Source: Chitinophagales bacterium
GTDB lineage: Bacteria; Bacteroidota; Bacteroidia; Chitinophagales; UBA2359
Reading direction: 5' to 3'
Assembly: GCA_041392475.1 (NCBI GenBank)
Contig: JAWKLZ010000001.1
Span: 3,162,001 to 3,226,000 of the forward strand
DNA: 64,000 bases
The position numbers were made by a program, and so were the translations under genes. Below, piece by piece: positions 26,418 to 36,376 of this stretch. How positions within the stretch are numbered: position 1 is the stretch's first letter; each line of letters begins with the position of its first letter. The notes beneath the pieces were generated by a model. It searched no databases, was not told where the DNA came from, and saw only the letters and a program-made list of their open reading frames with translations.

Positions 26418-29400
26418 TCAATTCCCCACCACCAAAATTTTCCCATTCTGGCCAACTTCCATCTGCAATCCTTCACCTTGCAGCAACCGATACGCATACA
26501 CCCCACTCTCTAATCCCTGCAAATCAACCGTTTGGCGACCTTCAATGATTTTCGCACTTTTCACCAACCGCCCAACAGCATCAAAAATCTGCAATTGAAG
26601 TGAACTCGCTGCAATGACTTCAAGACGGTTTTGTGAGTTATTGTACCAAACCTTTGCAGTATGTTCATTTTGAAGGGAAAGCGCAATAACTTTGGAGAAA
26701 GTGAATTGACCATTGAAGTCGGTTTGCTTCAAGCGGTAATACACAATTGGAGTAGAAGAAGGCAAATCACCGTCTTCAAATTGATAGGATTGAAGGCTGC
26801 TTGTTGTGCCTTTTCCCGCCATTTTTCCGATGGCTTCAAAGTTTTTGCCCTTGCTGCTGCGTTGGACTTCAAAGTGGGAATTGTTGATTTCGGAGGCGGT
26901 TATCCAAGTGAGTTGTGCGTTTTGGTTTTTGTCGAGATAGGCATCAAATTGGAGGAGTTCGATGGGTAGAGTTACGTCCAGTTCAGGTATGCCGATGGTG
27001 TTGAAAACGGTGTTGGTCGTGATGGGTTGGTTGTAGTCGAAGTAAATATCGCCGAGGTTGGTGATAATGGATTTTTTGGGTGCGTCTTGGAATGGGGTGA
27101 TTCGATACTGCACAAAACCATGACTTTCCAGTTCGTTCGTTGTGCTATCGGGCAGCAATATGTTGTTGAATTCGACGATTAGCACATTTTGGTCGGTGAT
27201 TCGGGCATCGTAGGAATGGCTTGCACTGAGGATTTTGAAGCTGCGGAGGTCGAGAAATTCGCTTTGCAAGGTGTCGATGATGGTGACTCTGAAAGCGGTG
27301 TCATTGCCTGTATTTTGGAAGCGGATTTTGTAGGTCAATTCTGTGCCTTCTTCGATGTAGTTTTGGGCGGCAATGCCTGTGGGATGCACACTTTTGTCGT
27401 TGGGGTCAAAAGAACCGATGATTTCTTGACAATCTATGTCGATGAAATGCTCCAAATCGGAATTGGGCTGCGAAGTGACAAAACCCAAAGCATAGGGCGC
27501 ATCTCCACACAATTCGACCACGACTTGCGGCTGACTTTCGGATGGGTGAAAATCCGTTTGTTCTGCCTTCAAACGGTAGGTCGCTCCTGTGGCTGCAAAG
27601 CTCAATTCGGTGCTTTCGCCTTCCATCAACTGCAAATTGTGTTTGGAAGTCAAAACATCGTTTTCGTAAATTCGGTATTCCACGCTGTCCTGCATGTCTT
27701 CACCTTCATTGTGGAGGGTAAACTGAATGTACTCACTTTCAATACATTCTCCTTCAACCACAATATCCGAACCATCCCAAAGTGAATCCACATCCCGACA
27801 CAAAAAAGCGGGGTAAATCCGCCCTTCAACACAAGCCGCACTTCCCAAAACCGCTTCACAACTCACCGAATCCGTCACCACAAACGAGCCACATCCGCCA
27901 ATCGCCAAAGCCTCCAAATCAAAGGTGAATACATTGCCGTCTTGACTATATGGAATCGAAGCATCCAAAGGAATGAGTTCATCGGGAAAGGTCAGTTCAA
28001 TGAAAGGATTGTCGGCTGTTCGGGTGCCTTCATTGCAGTAGGAAACGGTGTAGGTATTTTTGAAACACCTTCTCTGCAAAGGGCTTGCGACATCAATGGT
28101 CAGCAAGGTACATTCGTCTTCTATCGTGAATCCAAAGTTTTGGTTGGGAATGATGTCGGTGTAATTCTCGAAAGTGACGGTGTAGGATTCGGGGCAGTTT
28201 TCGCTCCAAAGGAAGTTGGGAGGAATGGCGGTGATTTGGTATGTGCCTGTGTCTAATTGGAGGGTGTAGAATCCGTTTTCATCGGTGAAGGTGGAAAATT
28301 GGTTGTCATTGGTGGTGATTTTGGTGTTTTTTAGTGGTTCTTCTCCTTCGTCTTGTAGGCAGTTTTGGTTTTGGTCGTGGAAGGCTGTGCCTGTGAGGAT
28401 TGGGGTTTGAAGGCAAGGAAAATAATAGTTGTGTAGGTTTAATGCTGGAAGAGTTCCAATCAAATCATTAGGGCAAACGTATAGAGTATGTAAATTGGGT
28501 AATTTTGAAAAATTAGGAATATAACCTGTTAATTTATTCGTTCTCAAAATAATCCAAGATAGATTAGGTGTATTGCTAAAGTTTGGAATTACACCAGTTA
28601 AATGATTTTCGGAAAAATCTATGCTTAGTAAGTTGGGAGTATTATTAAAGTTTGGAATAAAACCATTTAATTGATTTCGTTGTAATTCTAATATTTCCAA
28701 ACTAAGCAAATTTGAGAAATCTGGAATATTTCCCTCTAGTTCATTGTCACTTAATAGCAGAATTTTCAAATCAGGCAATTTAGAAAAATCTGGAATTATA
28801 CCAGTAAAATGATTGTCTATAAGATTCAATTTTTCCAATTTAGGAAAACTTAATAAATCTGGTATAGTCCCACTTAGCTTATTTCCTTCTATTTCTAAAA
28901 CCTCTAAATTAGGTAGGCTATATTCAGGAATAGTACCAACTAACTCATTAAAACTTAAAATCAATTCTTCTAAATTACCCAGATTTGTGAAATTAGGAAT
29001 AATACCACTCAAAAGGTTTTCTTCTAATACTAGTCTATTTAGCATAGAAATATTAGAAAAATCTGGAATTGTACCACTCAGTTGATTACTTGATAAGTTT
29101 AGACCTTTTAAGTTCGGTAGGTTAGAAAAATCTGGAATTGTATCACTCAGTTCGTTGTCTGATAGGTTTAGCCCCTTTAAATTTGGTAGATTAGAAAAAT
29201 TTGGAATTATACCATTTAACTTATTTCCTCCTAAACCTAAAGTTTCTAATTCTAGTAATTTTGAAAAATTTGGAATTGTACCACTAAGCTGATTAGAACC
29301 TAAATATAATACTTTCAATTTTGGAAGATTGGAAAAGTCAGGAATATCTCCACTTAATTTATTTACAAATAAATATACGTAGGATAATTTTGGTGTATAA

Positions 29401-29945
29401 TTAAAATTGGGAATACTACCATTTAGTTGATTCCTTGATAGATATAAATATACCAACTTGGGAAGATTGGAAAAATTTGGAATATTTCCGCTTAAATTAT
29501 TTTCGTGTAAATATACTTCTACTAAATTTGGCAAATTTGAAAAGTTTGGAATACTTCCAGTTAAATTGTTCTGGCTTAAACTTAAATGCTTTAGATTTGG
29601 TATATTGGAGAAGTTAGGGATTGCACCTTCTAAATTATTTATAACTAAATTTAGATATGTTAACTTTGGTAAGTTAAGGTTAGGAATATTTCCACGTAGT
29701 TTTTTATTAGATAAAAATATTCGCTCCACCCAACACCCATCTTCACTCACCGTTACCCCAAACCACTCCTTAACAGGCTCTACCAACCATCCACTATTAT
29801 TCGTCCAATCATCCCCTCCCAAAGCCTCATAAAATTTCACCAACTCCAAAGAATCCGATTCCGACACACCATTGCATTGCGCTTGCAGTTGATTGTCAAG
29901 GCTAAAAAAGGCTGCGATAAATAAAAAGTAGAAAAATGGTTTCAT
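26418..29945 (-). CDS. Leucine-rich repeat T9SS-secreted surface protein
   Basis: About 1175 residues. The ATG at 29945 gives the signal peptide MKPFFYFLFIAAFFSL ending LQAQC; the frame extends 10 codons further. An N-terminal LRR cap (ELVKFYEALGGDDWTNNSGW) is followed by about 18 plant-type LRRs of 23 residues (consensus NLPNLxxLxLSxNxLSGTIP) up to about residue 505. Then come an SdrD/CNA-B-like domain (about 517-600), a DUF11-type region, a DUF7619-like domain with GSFDPNDKSVHPTG (about 843-985) and a C-terminal T9SS sorting region ending in GKILVVGN. It is probably an adhesin. The LRR section is clearly more AT-rich than the rest of the gene. Confidence 0.9.
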   Translation of the reverse strand: MKPFFYFLFIAAFFSLDNQLQAQCNGVSESDSLELVKFYEALGGDDWTNNSGWLVEPVKEWFGVTVSEDGCWVERIFLSNKKLRGNIPNLNLPKLTYLNLVINNLEGAIPNFSNIPNLKHLSLSQNNLTGSIPNFSNLPNLVEVYLHENNLSGNIPNFSNLPKLVYLYLSRNQLNGSIPNFNYTPKLSYVYLFVNKLSGDIPDFSNLPKLKVLYLGSNQLSGTIPNFSKLLELETLGLGGNKLNGIIPNFSNLPNLKGLNLSDNELSDTIPDFSNLPNLKGLNLSSNQLSGTIPDFSNISMLNRLVLEENLLSGIIPNFTNLGNLEELILSFNELVGTIPEYSLPNLEVLEIEGNKLSGTIPDLLSFPKLEKLNLIDNHFTGIIPDFSKLPDLKILLLSDNELEGNIPDFSNLLSLEILELQRNQLNGFIPNFNNTPNLLSIDFSENHLTGVIPNFSNTPNLSWIILRTNKLTGYIPNFSKLPNLHTLYVCPNDLIGTLPALNLHNYYFPCLQTPILTGTAFHDQNQNCLQDEGEEPLKNTKITTNDNQFSTFTDENGFYTLQLDTGTYQITAIPPNFLWSENCPESYTVTFENYTDIIPNQNFGFTIEDECTLLTIDVASPLQRRCFKNTYTVSYCNEGTRTADNPFIELTFPDELIPLDASIPYSQDGNVFTFDLEALAIGGCGSFVVTDSVSCEAVLGSAACVEGRIYPAFLCRDVDSLWDGSDIVVEGECIESEYIQFTLHNEGEDMQDSVEYRIYENDVLTSKHNLQLMEGESTELSFAATGATYRLKAEQTDFHPSESQPQVVVELCGDAPYALGFVTSQPNSDLEHFIDIDCQEIIGSFDPNDKSVHPTGIAAQNYIEEGTELTYKIRFQNTGNDTAFRVTIIDTLQSEFLDLRSFKILSASHSYDARITDQNVLIVEFNNILLPDSTTNELESHGFVQYRITPFQDAPKKSIITNLGDIYFDYNQPITTNTVFNTIGIPELDVTLPIELLQFDAYLDKNQNAQLTWITASEINNSHFEVQRSSKGKNFEAIGKMAGKGTTSSLQSYQFEDGDLPSSTPIVYYRLKQTDFNGQFTFSKVIALSLQNEHTAKVWYNNSQNRLEVIAASSLQLQIFDAVGRLVKSAKIIEGRQTVDLQGLESGVYAYRLLQGEGLQMEVGQNGKILVVGN

Positions 29946-29970
29946 AAGTGTAAGGTTTTTGATGTGATTG

Positions 29971-30007
29971 CTCACTAACGGAGGGTTTTAAACCCACCGT
30001 TAGTGAG
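29971..30007. repeat. REP-like palindrome A
   Basis: CTCACTAACGG at 29971-29981 pairs with CCGTTAGTGAG at 29997-30007, and an inner GGGTTTTAAACCC completes an almost continuous palindrome. It lies 26 bp upstream of the LRR gene. It resembles extragenic palindromes scattered in Bacteroidota genomes. Confidence 0.6.
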
Positions 30008-30116
30008 CGGATAATAGTAATAACGGTTTTTCCAAAAAAGGTAAATCGAAAGATAGGCATTTCAGAAATTAGTTTGTAAGTTTCGTTTTTTTAAGAATCC
30101 GATTTTGAATACCCCG

Positions 30117-30149
30117 TTCTTAGCCACGAATTAATTCGTGGGCTAAGAA
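30117..30149. repeat. REP-like palindrome B
   Basis: TTCTTAGCCACGAATT (30117-30132) pairs with AATTCGTGGGCTAAGAA (30133-30149), with one bulged G. It lies about 20 bp upstream of the acyltransferase start and about 110 bp from palindrome A, whose sequence is unrelated. Confidence 0.6.
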
Positions 30150-30170
30150 TGGAGAAAATACCTTCAAACT

Positions 30171-30926
30171 ATGTTCGGTACACTACGAGCCATCTATCGC
30201 TTAGTCCTCTTTCCTCTACTTATTTTCTTGGTTTTGGGCTATTATGTGCTGACTGCTCCTTTGTTTGGCATGAATTTGAAGCGCATTTTGCCCATCCGAA
30301 AAAACTGGGCGAAGATGGCGACGTGGTTTTTGGGGATACAAATTGAAGTGAAGGGAAATTTACCGACAGAACCCAGTTTGTTGGTCTATAACCATCGGTC
30401 ATACATAGACTTGTTTGCTGCTTTTCAACACATTGAAGCCATCCCTGTCGGTAAGGCAGAGGTGAGCAAGTGGCCAGTGATTGGTTTGGCGGGAAAAATG
30501 ACGGGGGCGATTTTTGTGGATAGAGGCAATAAAAACAGCCGAAAAGCCACAAGGGATGCCATTGCTCAAACATTGAAGGAAGGGCATCATGTTATTATTT
30601 ACCCCGAAGGAACAAGCCATATTGAAGCACAAACAATTGATTTTAAGATAGGTTCGTTTGAAGTGGCCGCAGCAGAGGGTTTTCCTGTTGTACCTGTGGC
30701 AGTGGATTACGAATATTTGAAGGAAGCGGCTTTTGTGGACGATGATGAATTTTTAGGGCATTTTTTGAAGTGTTTTCGTCGCCGAAAGATTCCAATTCGA
30801 TTTTCTTATGGTGAACCATTGCAGTCAGGTGATGCTCAATGGCTCATGCAAACAGCTAAGAGTTGGATAGACCATTCTTTGAAGGAAATGGAGCAGATGA
30901 TACAACAAAAAGGAATAAAGTGGTAA
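30171..30926 (+). CDS. 1-acyl-sn-glycerol-3-phosphate acyltransferase (PlsC family)
   Basis: A 251-residue membrane-associated acyltransferase that adds the second acyl chain to lysophosphatidic acid to form phosphatidic acid. An N-terminal hydrophobic segment (LFPLLIFLVLGYYVL) precedes the catalytic HxxxxD motif in YNHRSYIDLF. GAIFVDRGN (block II) and IYPEGTSH (block III, EGT) follow. PVVPVAVDY is block IV. The length fits the family. Starts at 30171, directly after palindrome B. It is followed by its own terminator. Confidence 0.93.
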   Translation: MFGTLRAIYRLVLFPLLIFLVLGYYVLTAPLFGMNLKRILPIRKNWAKMATWFLGIQIEVKGNLPTEPSLLVYNHRSYIDLFAAFQHIEAIPVGKAEVSKWPVIGLAGKMTGAIFVDRGNKNSRKATRDAIAQTLKEGHHVIIYPEGTSHIEAQTIDFKIGSFEVAAAEGFPVVPVAVDYEYLKEAAFVDDDEFLGHFLKCFRRRKIPIRFSYGEPLQSGDAQWLMQTAKSWIDHSLKEMEQMIQQKGIKW

Positions 30927-31054
30927 CTCAAAAATGACTTTTATTCCTTGTCGTGTTTTCAAAATCAAATTTCCTAAATCATACACTTAGCTGATTTTTA
31001 GAATTTTACACCTTTGAGGATAAACTTCAAAAGTGTAAATTTGATAAACCAAAA

Positions 31055-31080
31055 AAAGCCGAGCAAGAATGCTCGGCTTT
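31055..31080. terminator. Terminator between plsC-like gene and secreted protein gene
   Basis: An 11-bp stem AAAGCCGAGCA / TGCTCGGCTTT with a 4-nt AGAA loop, A-rich on the left. It lies between convergent genes. Confidence 0.85.
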
Positions 31081-31109
31081 CGATAGTTTTTTGGCTTGAA
31101 AAAAAACGT

Positions 31110-31841
31110 TTATTGAATCCAAGGATCGTCTTGTGAAAGGGTGAAAAGGACATCGAATGTAAATGCTTCAGAACCTATTTGTTGCTCCAAAAGGCTTTTG
31201 CTGTTCATGGAAGGGGTAGAAGATTTGGCTGGAGATTCTTGTGTGCCGACTCTCCAGGCGAGGCTGAATTGGTTGGCTTTTGAATCACCAATGTTGCTTT
31301 TGTTTTGTTCACGTTTGATGACCGTAAAATCATCGCTCAACAAGGCAATTGCTCCTTCGTCTGTGGCTTCAATTTTGTTGGTGGCATTGGAGGTGTTGAA
31401 TTTGGCTCCGATATTGTTGATGGCCAATTTTTGTTCACGATTTCCGTTACTATTCGCTCCCTTTACAAAGTTACCGTCCACGTCTGCTCTCCAATCTAAT
31501 TTCCAATTGACTGTTGCATCAACTCCAAAGCTGTGAATACCGTTTTTGACACCTTCGCTTACAAAAGTACCGCCGTTGGTAGGGTCTTCGGCTTTGATGC
31601 CTTGTTTGAATTCTTCCATTTCGTCAAAGATGAAACTTACGCTTGGGTCTTCGGGGCCGTGCAATTGAAGGATGGTTTCTAAGTTGATAGAAACAGAGAT
31701 GTTTTTTTCTAATTCATCTAAATCGCCTAAGTTACCATCTCCTGCGCCGTATGTGTTTCCGCTGATTTGAGCAAAGGAAAAGTTGGAGAAAGAGAGAGTG
31801 AAAAGGATTGCGAATGTTGAAATTTTTACTAAAGTTTTCAT
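31110..31841 (-). CDS. Secreted protein of unknown function
   Basis: A 243-residue protein with a classic signal peptide cut at SNFSFAQ. The mature part starts with a Gly/Asp-rich stretch (GNTYGAGDGNLGDLDEL). It continues with beta-rich segments such as NISVSINLETILQLHGPED and FGVDATVNWKLDWRADVDG, a Ser/Lys-rich linker near the end and LFTLSQDDPWIQ at the C-terminus. No lipobox and no T9SS domain are present, so it is probably periplasmic or a fibre/surface subunit exported by another route. I do not recognise the family. Confidence 0.7.
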   Translation of the reverse strand: MKTLVKISTFAILFTLSFSNFSFAQISGNTYGAGDGNLGDLDELEKNISVSINLETILQLHGPEDPSVSFIFDEMEEFKQGIKAEDPTNGGTFVSEGVKNGIHSFGVDATVNWKLDWRADVDGNFVKGANSNGNREQKLAINNIGAKFNTSNATNKIEATDEGAIALLSDDFTVIKREQNKSNIGDSKANQFSLAWRVGTQESPAKSSTPSMNSKSLLEQQIGSEAFTFDVLFTLSQDDPWIQ

Positions 31842-32335
31842 GAGTTTGAATTTTATTTATTTTTAAATAATAATGTTATGTTCCGAATGTAAAGAACTCT
31901 ATGAAAGAGTGTTTGTTTGAATTCTGCTGCAAAGAAAAGGAGAAATGTGTGAAGGATTCTTGTACTTTCGATGGTTGGAGGGTAGGTTTCGGTGATTGGG
32001 GAAAATGCTTCGGTTTTTGGGAAATGGGGATTTTTTTGAAGAGGGTTGGGGTGGTGATTTTTTATGATAAGGATTCCCGACAAAATAACTTTATCACATT
32101 TGAGGTGAAGACTTTTGAAGTGTACTCTTTGAAGGATATTGATTTTCACTGGAATGGGGAATCTTTGAAGCAAAACTTCAAAAGTTTCATTCCATTAACA
32201 TCTTCGATGATTTTAAATAATTTTACAAAAATTGCCCTTTTTCTTCTCAACATGATTTTTTTTCGATATATTTGTTACCATCTTTCCCCAAAAATCATTA
32301 AACCATATACCATTCTCACACAAAACTCAGTGGTC
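31842..32335. other. Intergenic region between divergent genes
   Basis: About 490 bp between the divergent secreted-protein and DUF6340-like genes. Open frames on both strands cross it, but they look like chance. TATATTTG at 32267-32274 matches the TAnnTTTG box and could drive the downstream lipoprotein gene. No RNA gene was seen. Confidence 0.45.
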
Positions 32336-33406
32336 ATGAATACATACCAACAGCGGTATTTCAACCGTACTTACTTGTGGATTTGTTTCTTAGCAGTATT
32401 GTTGTTACTGCTCGCTACGAGTTGCAACCCGACCACACAGATTCAAGTCCTTCAACCTGCTGCATTTACTATCCCCGACCACATCGAAACCGTTGTCACC
32501 ATCAACCGCAGTATTCCGCCCAAGAAATTTTGGAATGCTGTTGAAGGTTTGATTACAGGCGAGAACATTGGACAAGACAAAGAAGGCGCACGTTATGCGT
32601 TGGGGGCATTGACCGATGCACTAACCCGAACGCCGAGGTTTGCGGTCAAGCAGTCGGGGCTCGAAATGGAAGGAAGTGGCAGTTTCAGTTTGCCTGTTCC
32701 TTTGCCGTGGAGCGAAGTGAATAGATTGTGTCAACAATACAATGCCGATGCTTTGGTTGCCTTAGAAGCTTATGATACGGATATTCTGCAAAACTGTGAC
32801 CCTCGTGAAATCAAGAGCAAAGACAAGGAAGGCAATACCAAAATCGAAACCCGCTACGATGCCCGCCTCAGTACAGATGTGAAACTCGCATGGCGCATGT
32901 ATGATCCCAAAAACCAACAAATCATTGACGAATTTACGGTAGCAGAAGGTTTGGACTGGAAAGAAAGTGGAGATACGCATGATGGTGCAATCAATCGCCT
33001 TCCCAATCGTCAATTTACTGTAAACGAAACAAGTGCAGCTGCAGGTGGGGCGTATGGGATGCGAATTGCCCCTATTTGGATCACTGTAGAACGCACCTAC
33101 TTCAAAGACCACAAAAAAACACCTCAAATGGAAAATGCCAATCGGTTTGCGAAAGTGGGTAATTGGAAATCTGCCGCCTCACAATGGCAAATCCTCGTCA
33201 ATTCAACCGATAAAGAACTGGCAGGTAAGGCTGCTTACAATATGGCTGTTGCCAATGAAGTAGAGGGCAAACTTTCCTCTGCGCTCGAATGGGCAGAAAT
33301 GTCTTACACCCAATTTGGCAACAAAAAAGCCAAATCCTATATCCAAACCTTGCGTCAGCGCATCTATGAGCAGGAGCAGGTGAATCAGCAAATGAATTTG
33401 AGGTGA
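32336..33406 (+). CDS. DUF6340-like lipoprotein
   Basis: A 356-residue lipoprotein from the ATG at 32336; the frame is open far upstream, but only this start gives the signal peptide LLLLLATSC (Cys about residue 31). The body contains QIQVLQPAAFTIPDHIETVV followed by TINRSIPP, which fits the DUF6340 pattern ('IxxxxPAxxxxPxxIxxVxxVN'). A long central part of unknown fold follows, then helices near the C-terminus (AAYNMAVANEVEGKLSSALE) that look like a TPR-type repeat. The function is unknown. It is predicted to be membrane-anchored. It ends 9 bp from the convergent T9SS gene. Confidence 0.75.
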   Translation: MNTYQQRYFNRTYLWICFLAVLLLLLATSCNPTTQIQVLQPAAFTIPDHIETVVTINRSIPPKKFWNAVEGLITGENIGQDKEGARYALGALTDALTRTPRFAVKQSGLEMEGSGSFSLPVPLPWSEVNRLCQQYNADALVALEAYDTDILQNCDPREIKSKDKEGNTKIETRYDARLSTDVKLAWRMYDPKNQQIIDEFTVAEGLDWKESGDTHDGAINRLPNRQFTVNETSAAAGGAYGMRIAPIWITVERTYFKDHKKTPQMENANRFAKVGNWKSAASQWQILVNSTDKELAGKAAYNMAVANEVEGKLSSALEWAEMSYTQFGNKKAKSYIQTLRQRIYEQEQVNQQMNLR

Positions 33407-33415
33407 GAAATAACA

Positions 33416-35557
33416 TTACTCAAAAATCCATTTCCCATTCTCCATCAATTCCCCTTCACTTGACAAGCGGTACAAATACATGCCTTTCGGAAAATGCGCT
33501 ATATCCAATCTCAAGTATTGATTCTCTTTCTTCAATAGCCATCTTCCCACTTCTTTTCCCTGTAAATCATACCATTGCAGTAATCCATCGGCAGATAAGT
33601 CATACACCGTTTGTAGTTGTTCAATAGCAGGATTTGGAAACATCCTAAAATCAAATTTTTGCAAATCTTCAATGGCAGTCACCGCATCTACTACGATTTC
33701 AACCGTTTGTTGACAGCCAAAAGCATCGGTAACATTGACTGTATAAACGCCAGCTGTTTTGCCTTCAATGTAGGGAGTCGTTTCGCCAGTATTCCACTCA
33801 AAAACAAAAGGAACTTGACCTCCCATTAACTCAATGCCTGCACTGCCATTGGTTTGTGCATCAACTTCTGGTGTCGTATTCACTTCAATCTCGAAACCTT
33901 CGGGTGCAAATATTTCAAATTCATATTCGTTGATTGAACCATTTGCAGCTATTATTTGCAGTTCATACACTCCCGTTTCCAAGTTGCTGACGGTTGTTCC
34001 CGTTTCGCCATTCGACCACAGAAGGGTGACGTTTTCCGTTTCGCCAAATAGCTGAATGTCAATTCGTCCTTGAGCATCCGTAGCGCAGCGATTGTGTTGA
34101 AGGGCAGCGGTAAGATAGCCAAAGTTTGCGCCCAGTTTTTGCAGATTGGCAGCCTTGTTTTCTCCCAACATATTAGCACTTCGGAGCGTTTGCAGAATGG
34201 TTTTGGAATCGGTATCTTCCACAAAAACCACACTTCGCAGCGTTTCCCTGTTTTTGATGTAGTCTGCTACCTCATATTCAAACGAAAAATGTTGGGTTTC
34301 ATTGATTTGCAGATTAGAGAGTGGCGTACCATTTTCGTTTGGCAGCATTTTTCGCATTACATAATAAAAATCCGTCAAGCCATTGGAGCCTGGTGCAAAC
34401 TCATACAAAACCTCACGCTCTACAATCACTGTTTGCAGCCGTAGATTTGTTGAAGCAATATCGACAGTAGGAGTGACATAAACATCCAAGACTATTTTAT
34501 CTAATTCACCTTCAATTCCTTCCACCATTCTTTCGATAATTGCCAAGTTAATCAATGCATCATTCGCCCGAAAAGCATTGACATGGGCAGAGAGAATAAA
34601 CTGCGTTGCATCTTCCAGCAAACCTCCTTCAATAACCGAATACGGCACTCCGAATACTTCATGGTATTGAAGCCGAGTATCGACATCCGTTGGATTTTCT
34701 TCATACATGGGGTCGAAACCTGGGTAATTGACATGGTAGCTAATGGCTGCAATACCTGGATTGTTCAACACTGTACTGACAAAAATGGGGTCAGCCACAG
34801 CACAGATAGAGCAAGATGCATTACTGAAACTTTCGTACAAAACTGTTCGCTCAGAAAGGGTGGCTACTACGTTTACGTTTCGGAGAAGATTGTTGTTGAG
34901 AAGGTTATCATCTTCTCTGCCATTGATATGGGTCAAAAAAACGGTCACTTGATTTAAGCCTTTGCTCGCCTGCCATTTTTGTTCATGCTCAAATAGATAG
35001 GTTTCAAAAGGCTGCAATTGAAGACCTTCAATGTGTTGGGTAAAGATTTGGTCGTCCACTTCCCAGTTGAGGTCAAAAGCTTCAATAACCGTACTTCCAA
35101 GATTGGTGATTTTCCCTGCAATGACTTGTGGTCCTTGCAGCAGATGATTGGGTAAATCTACTGAAGAAAGTTCTGCATCCAATTCGGGCAAGGCTGCGGC
35201 GATAAAATGGATTTCATTGTTGAACTGAAAGTTTCCTTGTTCTGCAATGGTCACGCCCAACATTTCGACTTTATAAGAACCCATATTGTTGATACAACAG
35301 GTGACTCGAAAGGTGAGGTGACTGTTGTTTGGCACACAAACAGTGTCTATATAGGTTTTATTGTCCTGCAAAAAGAACCCACTTGTTCCGTATTGCTCAC
35401 CTGAATTGTCGTTGGTGAGTTCCCAAAAAGTATCGCTGCCAAAATCTGCGGTAATGACGGTCACTATAATGGGGATTTCTTGCTCATTGCAATGAGTAGC
35501 TTGAAGATAGGAGAGGGACAACAAATTTAGAAGTAAAAAAGGTAGGGGATGTTTCAT
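33416..35557 (-). CDS. T9SS-secreted protein with Omp28-like thioredoxin fold
   Basis: About 713 residues from the ATG at 35557, which gives the signal peptide MKHPLPFLLLNLLSLSYLQA; the frame is open to 35608. An N-terminal beta domain and a CARDB-like region precede an Omp28-type thioredoxin fold with a CSIC motif (about residue 250) and YHVNYPGFDPMYEENP. Two SprB-like repeats (LLWSNGETGTTVSNL, FEWNTGETTPYIEGK) and a type A T9SS sorting domain (FRMFPNPAIEQ to KGMYLYRL) end the protein. It is a short paralogue of the 1658-residue protein at 49124-54100. It is surface-exposed or released; redox activity is an inference. Confidence 0.88.
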   Translation of the reverse strand: MKHPLPFLLLNLLSLSYLQATHCNEQEIPIIVTVITADFGSDTFWELTNDNSGEQYGTSGFFLQDNKTYIDTVCVPNNSHLTFRVTCCINNMGSYKVEMLGVTIAEQGNFQFNNEIHFIAAALPELDAELSSVDLPNHLLQGPQVIAGKITNLGSTVIEAFDLNWEVDDQIFTQHIEGLQLQPFETYLFEHEQKWQASKGLNQVTVFLTHINGREDDNLLNNNLLRNVNVVATLSERTVLYESFSNASCSICAVADPIFVSTVLNNPGIAAISYHVNYPGFDPMYEENPTDVDTRLQYHEVFGVPYSVIEGGLLEDATQFILSAHVNAFRANDALINLAIIERMVEGIEGELDKIVLDVYVTPTVDIASTNLRLQTVIVEREVLYEFAPGSNGLTDFYYVMRKMLPNENGTPLSNLQINETQHFSFEYEVADYIKNRETLRSVVFVEDTDSKTILQTLRSANMLGENKAANLQKLGANFGYLTAALQHNRCATDAQGRIDIQLFGETENVTLLWSNGETGTTVSNLETGVYELQIIAANGSINEYEFEIFAPEGFEIEVNTTPEVDAQTNGSAGIELMGGQVPFVFEWNTGETTPYIEGKTAGVYTVNVTDAFGCQQTVEIVVDAVTAIEDLQKFDFRMFPNPAIEQLQTVYDLSADGLLQWYDLQGKEVGRWLLKKENQYLRLDIAHFPKGMYLYRLSSEGELMENGKWIFE

Positions 35558-35800
35558 GCCTTGCTTGCTGTTTTTTTGGTTACAGACTTCAAAATTAGGC
35601 AAATTCACTCTTTACAATCGTACACTATCAGACAGTTTGGCGGTTGCAAAACAATTACAATTAAATCCAAACGGCATAATTGTCCTTAGCAACACTCAAA
35701 AAATAAGTTCTGTATTTGAAATTTCCTGATTATAACGTTTTGCTGTGATAAAAAAAAGCCACTGAAAATGCTTATGTTTAAAGGACAAACCAAACAATAG

Positions 35801-36145
35801 CAAACTCAGTGGCATCTAAAATTAAGAAAAATTGTACGATTGGTATTGCCCATTTCGGAAAATAAATATGATTCATTTTTAAAAGATTCAAAAATAGCTC
35901 ACCAAATAATTAGTGAAATATGGGCAACAAGCCCTGAGTTATTTCCTGCACAAATGACTAAAAGTTATGTGCTTAACGGCAAAACTCGGCCGTCCAAAAA
36001 AATGGACATCCAAATGCGAAAAATAGAAGTAGAGGAACAAAATTATCAAATACGCCCAAGTTTCATTCTGCCTTATTGCAGAGCGAAAACAGATGTAGCC
36101 CTACAACACCAGCTATCTCTCATATCTATCAATAGTTCGTTATAA
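35801..36145 (+). pseudogene. Transposase-like N-terminal remnant
   Basis: The frame is open from 35801 without a clear start. The segment ELFPAQMTKSYVLNGKTRPS followed by KKMDIQMRKI and then YQIRPSFILPYCRAKTD resembles the N-terminal part of a transposase-like family I have seen in Bacteroidota and cyanobacteria, in which 'IRPSFxxPYxxGKT' precedes the catalytic part. Here the reading stops soon after, so the gene is a relic. A short inverted repeat (GCCACTGA at 35758-35765, TCAGTGGC at 35806-35813) precedes it. The family name is not certain. Confidence 0.4.
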
Positions 36146-36376
36146 TTTCATACAAAAAAAAAAAAATCGAAGTTTATTTTTTGCAAAATAGAAACTCCAT
36201 TTGAAACCTCATTTTAAAATCGTTTGAGTGCTTTAGATTAGTTGTTTAAAAATAGAAGGTGGTACCTATTTTCAACTAAAAAAATAGTTGGTTTTTTCTA
36301 CAAAAAATGTTAATATCGCATCTCCTCACAACAATTGAAGCTAAAAATACGTCAAGATAAACAAAGCCAAGAAACT

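Noticed and set aside
31901..32335. 5' extension of the DUF6340-like frame
   Set aside because: The extension has no protein character, while the ATG at 32336 begins a clear lipoprotein signal.
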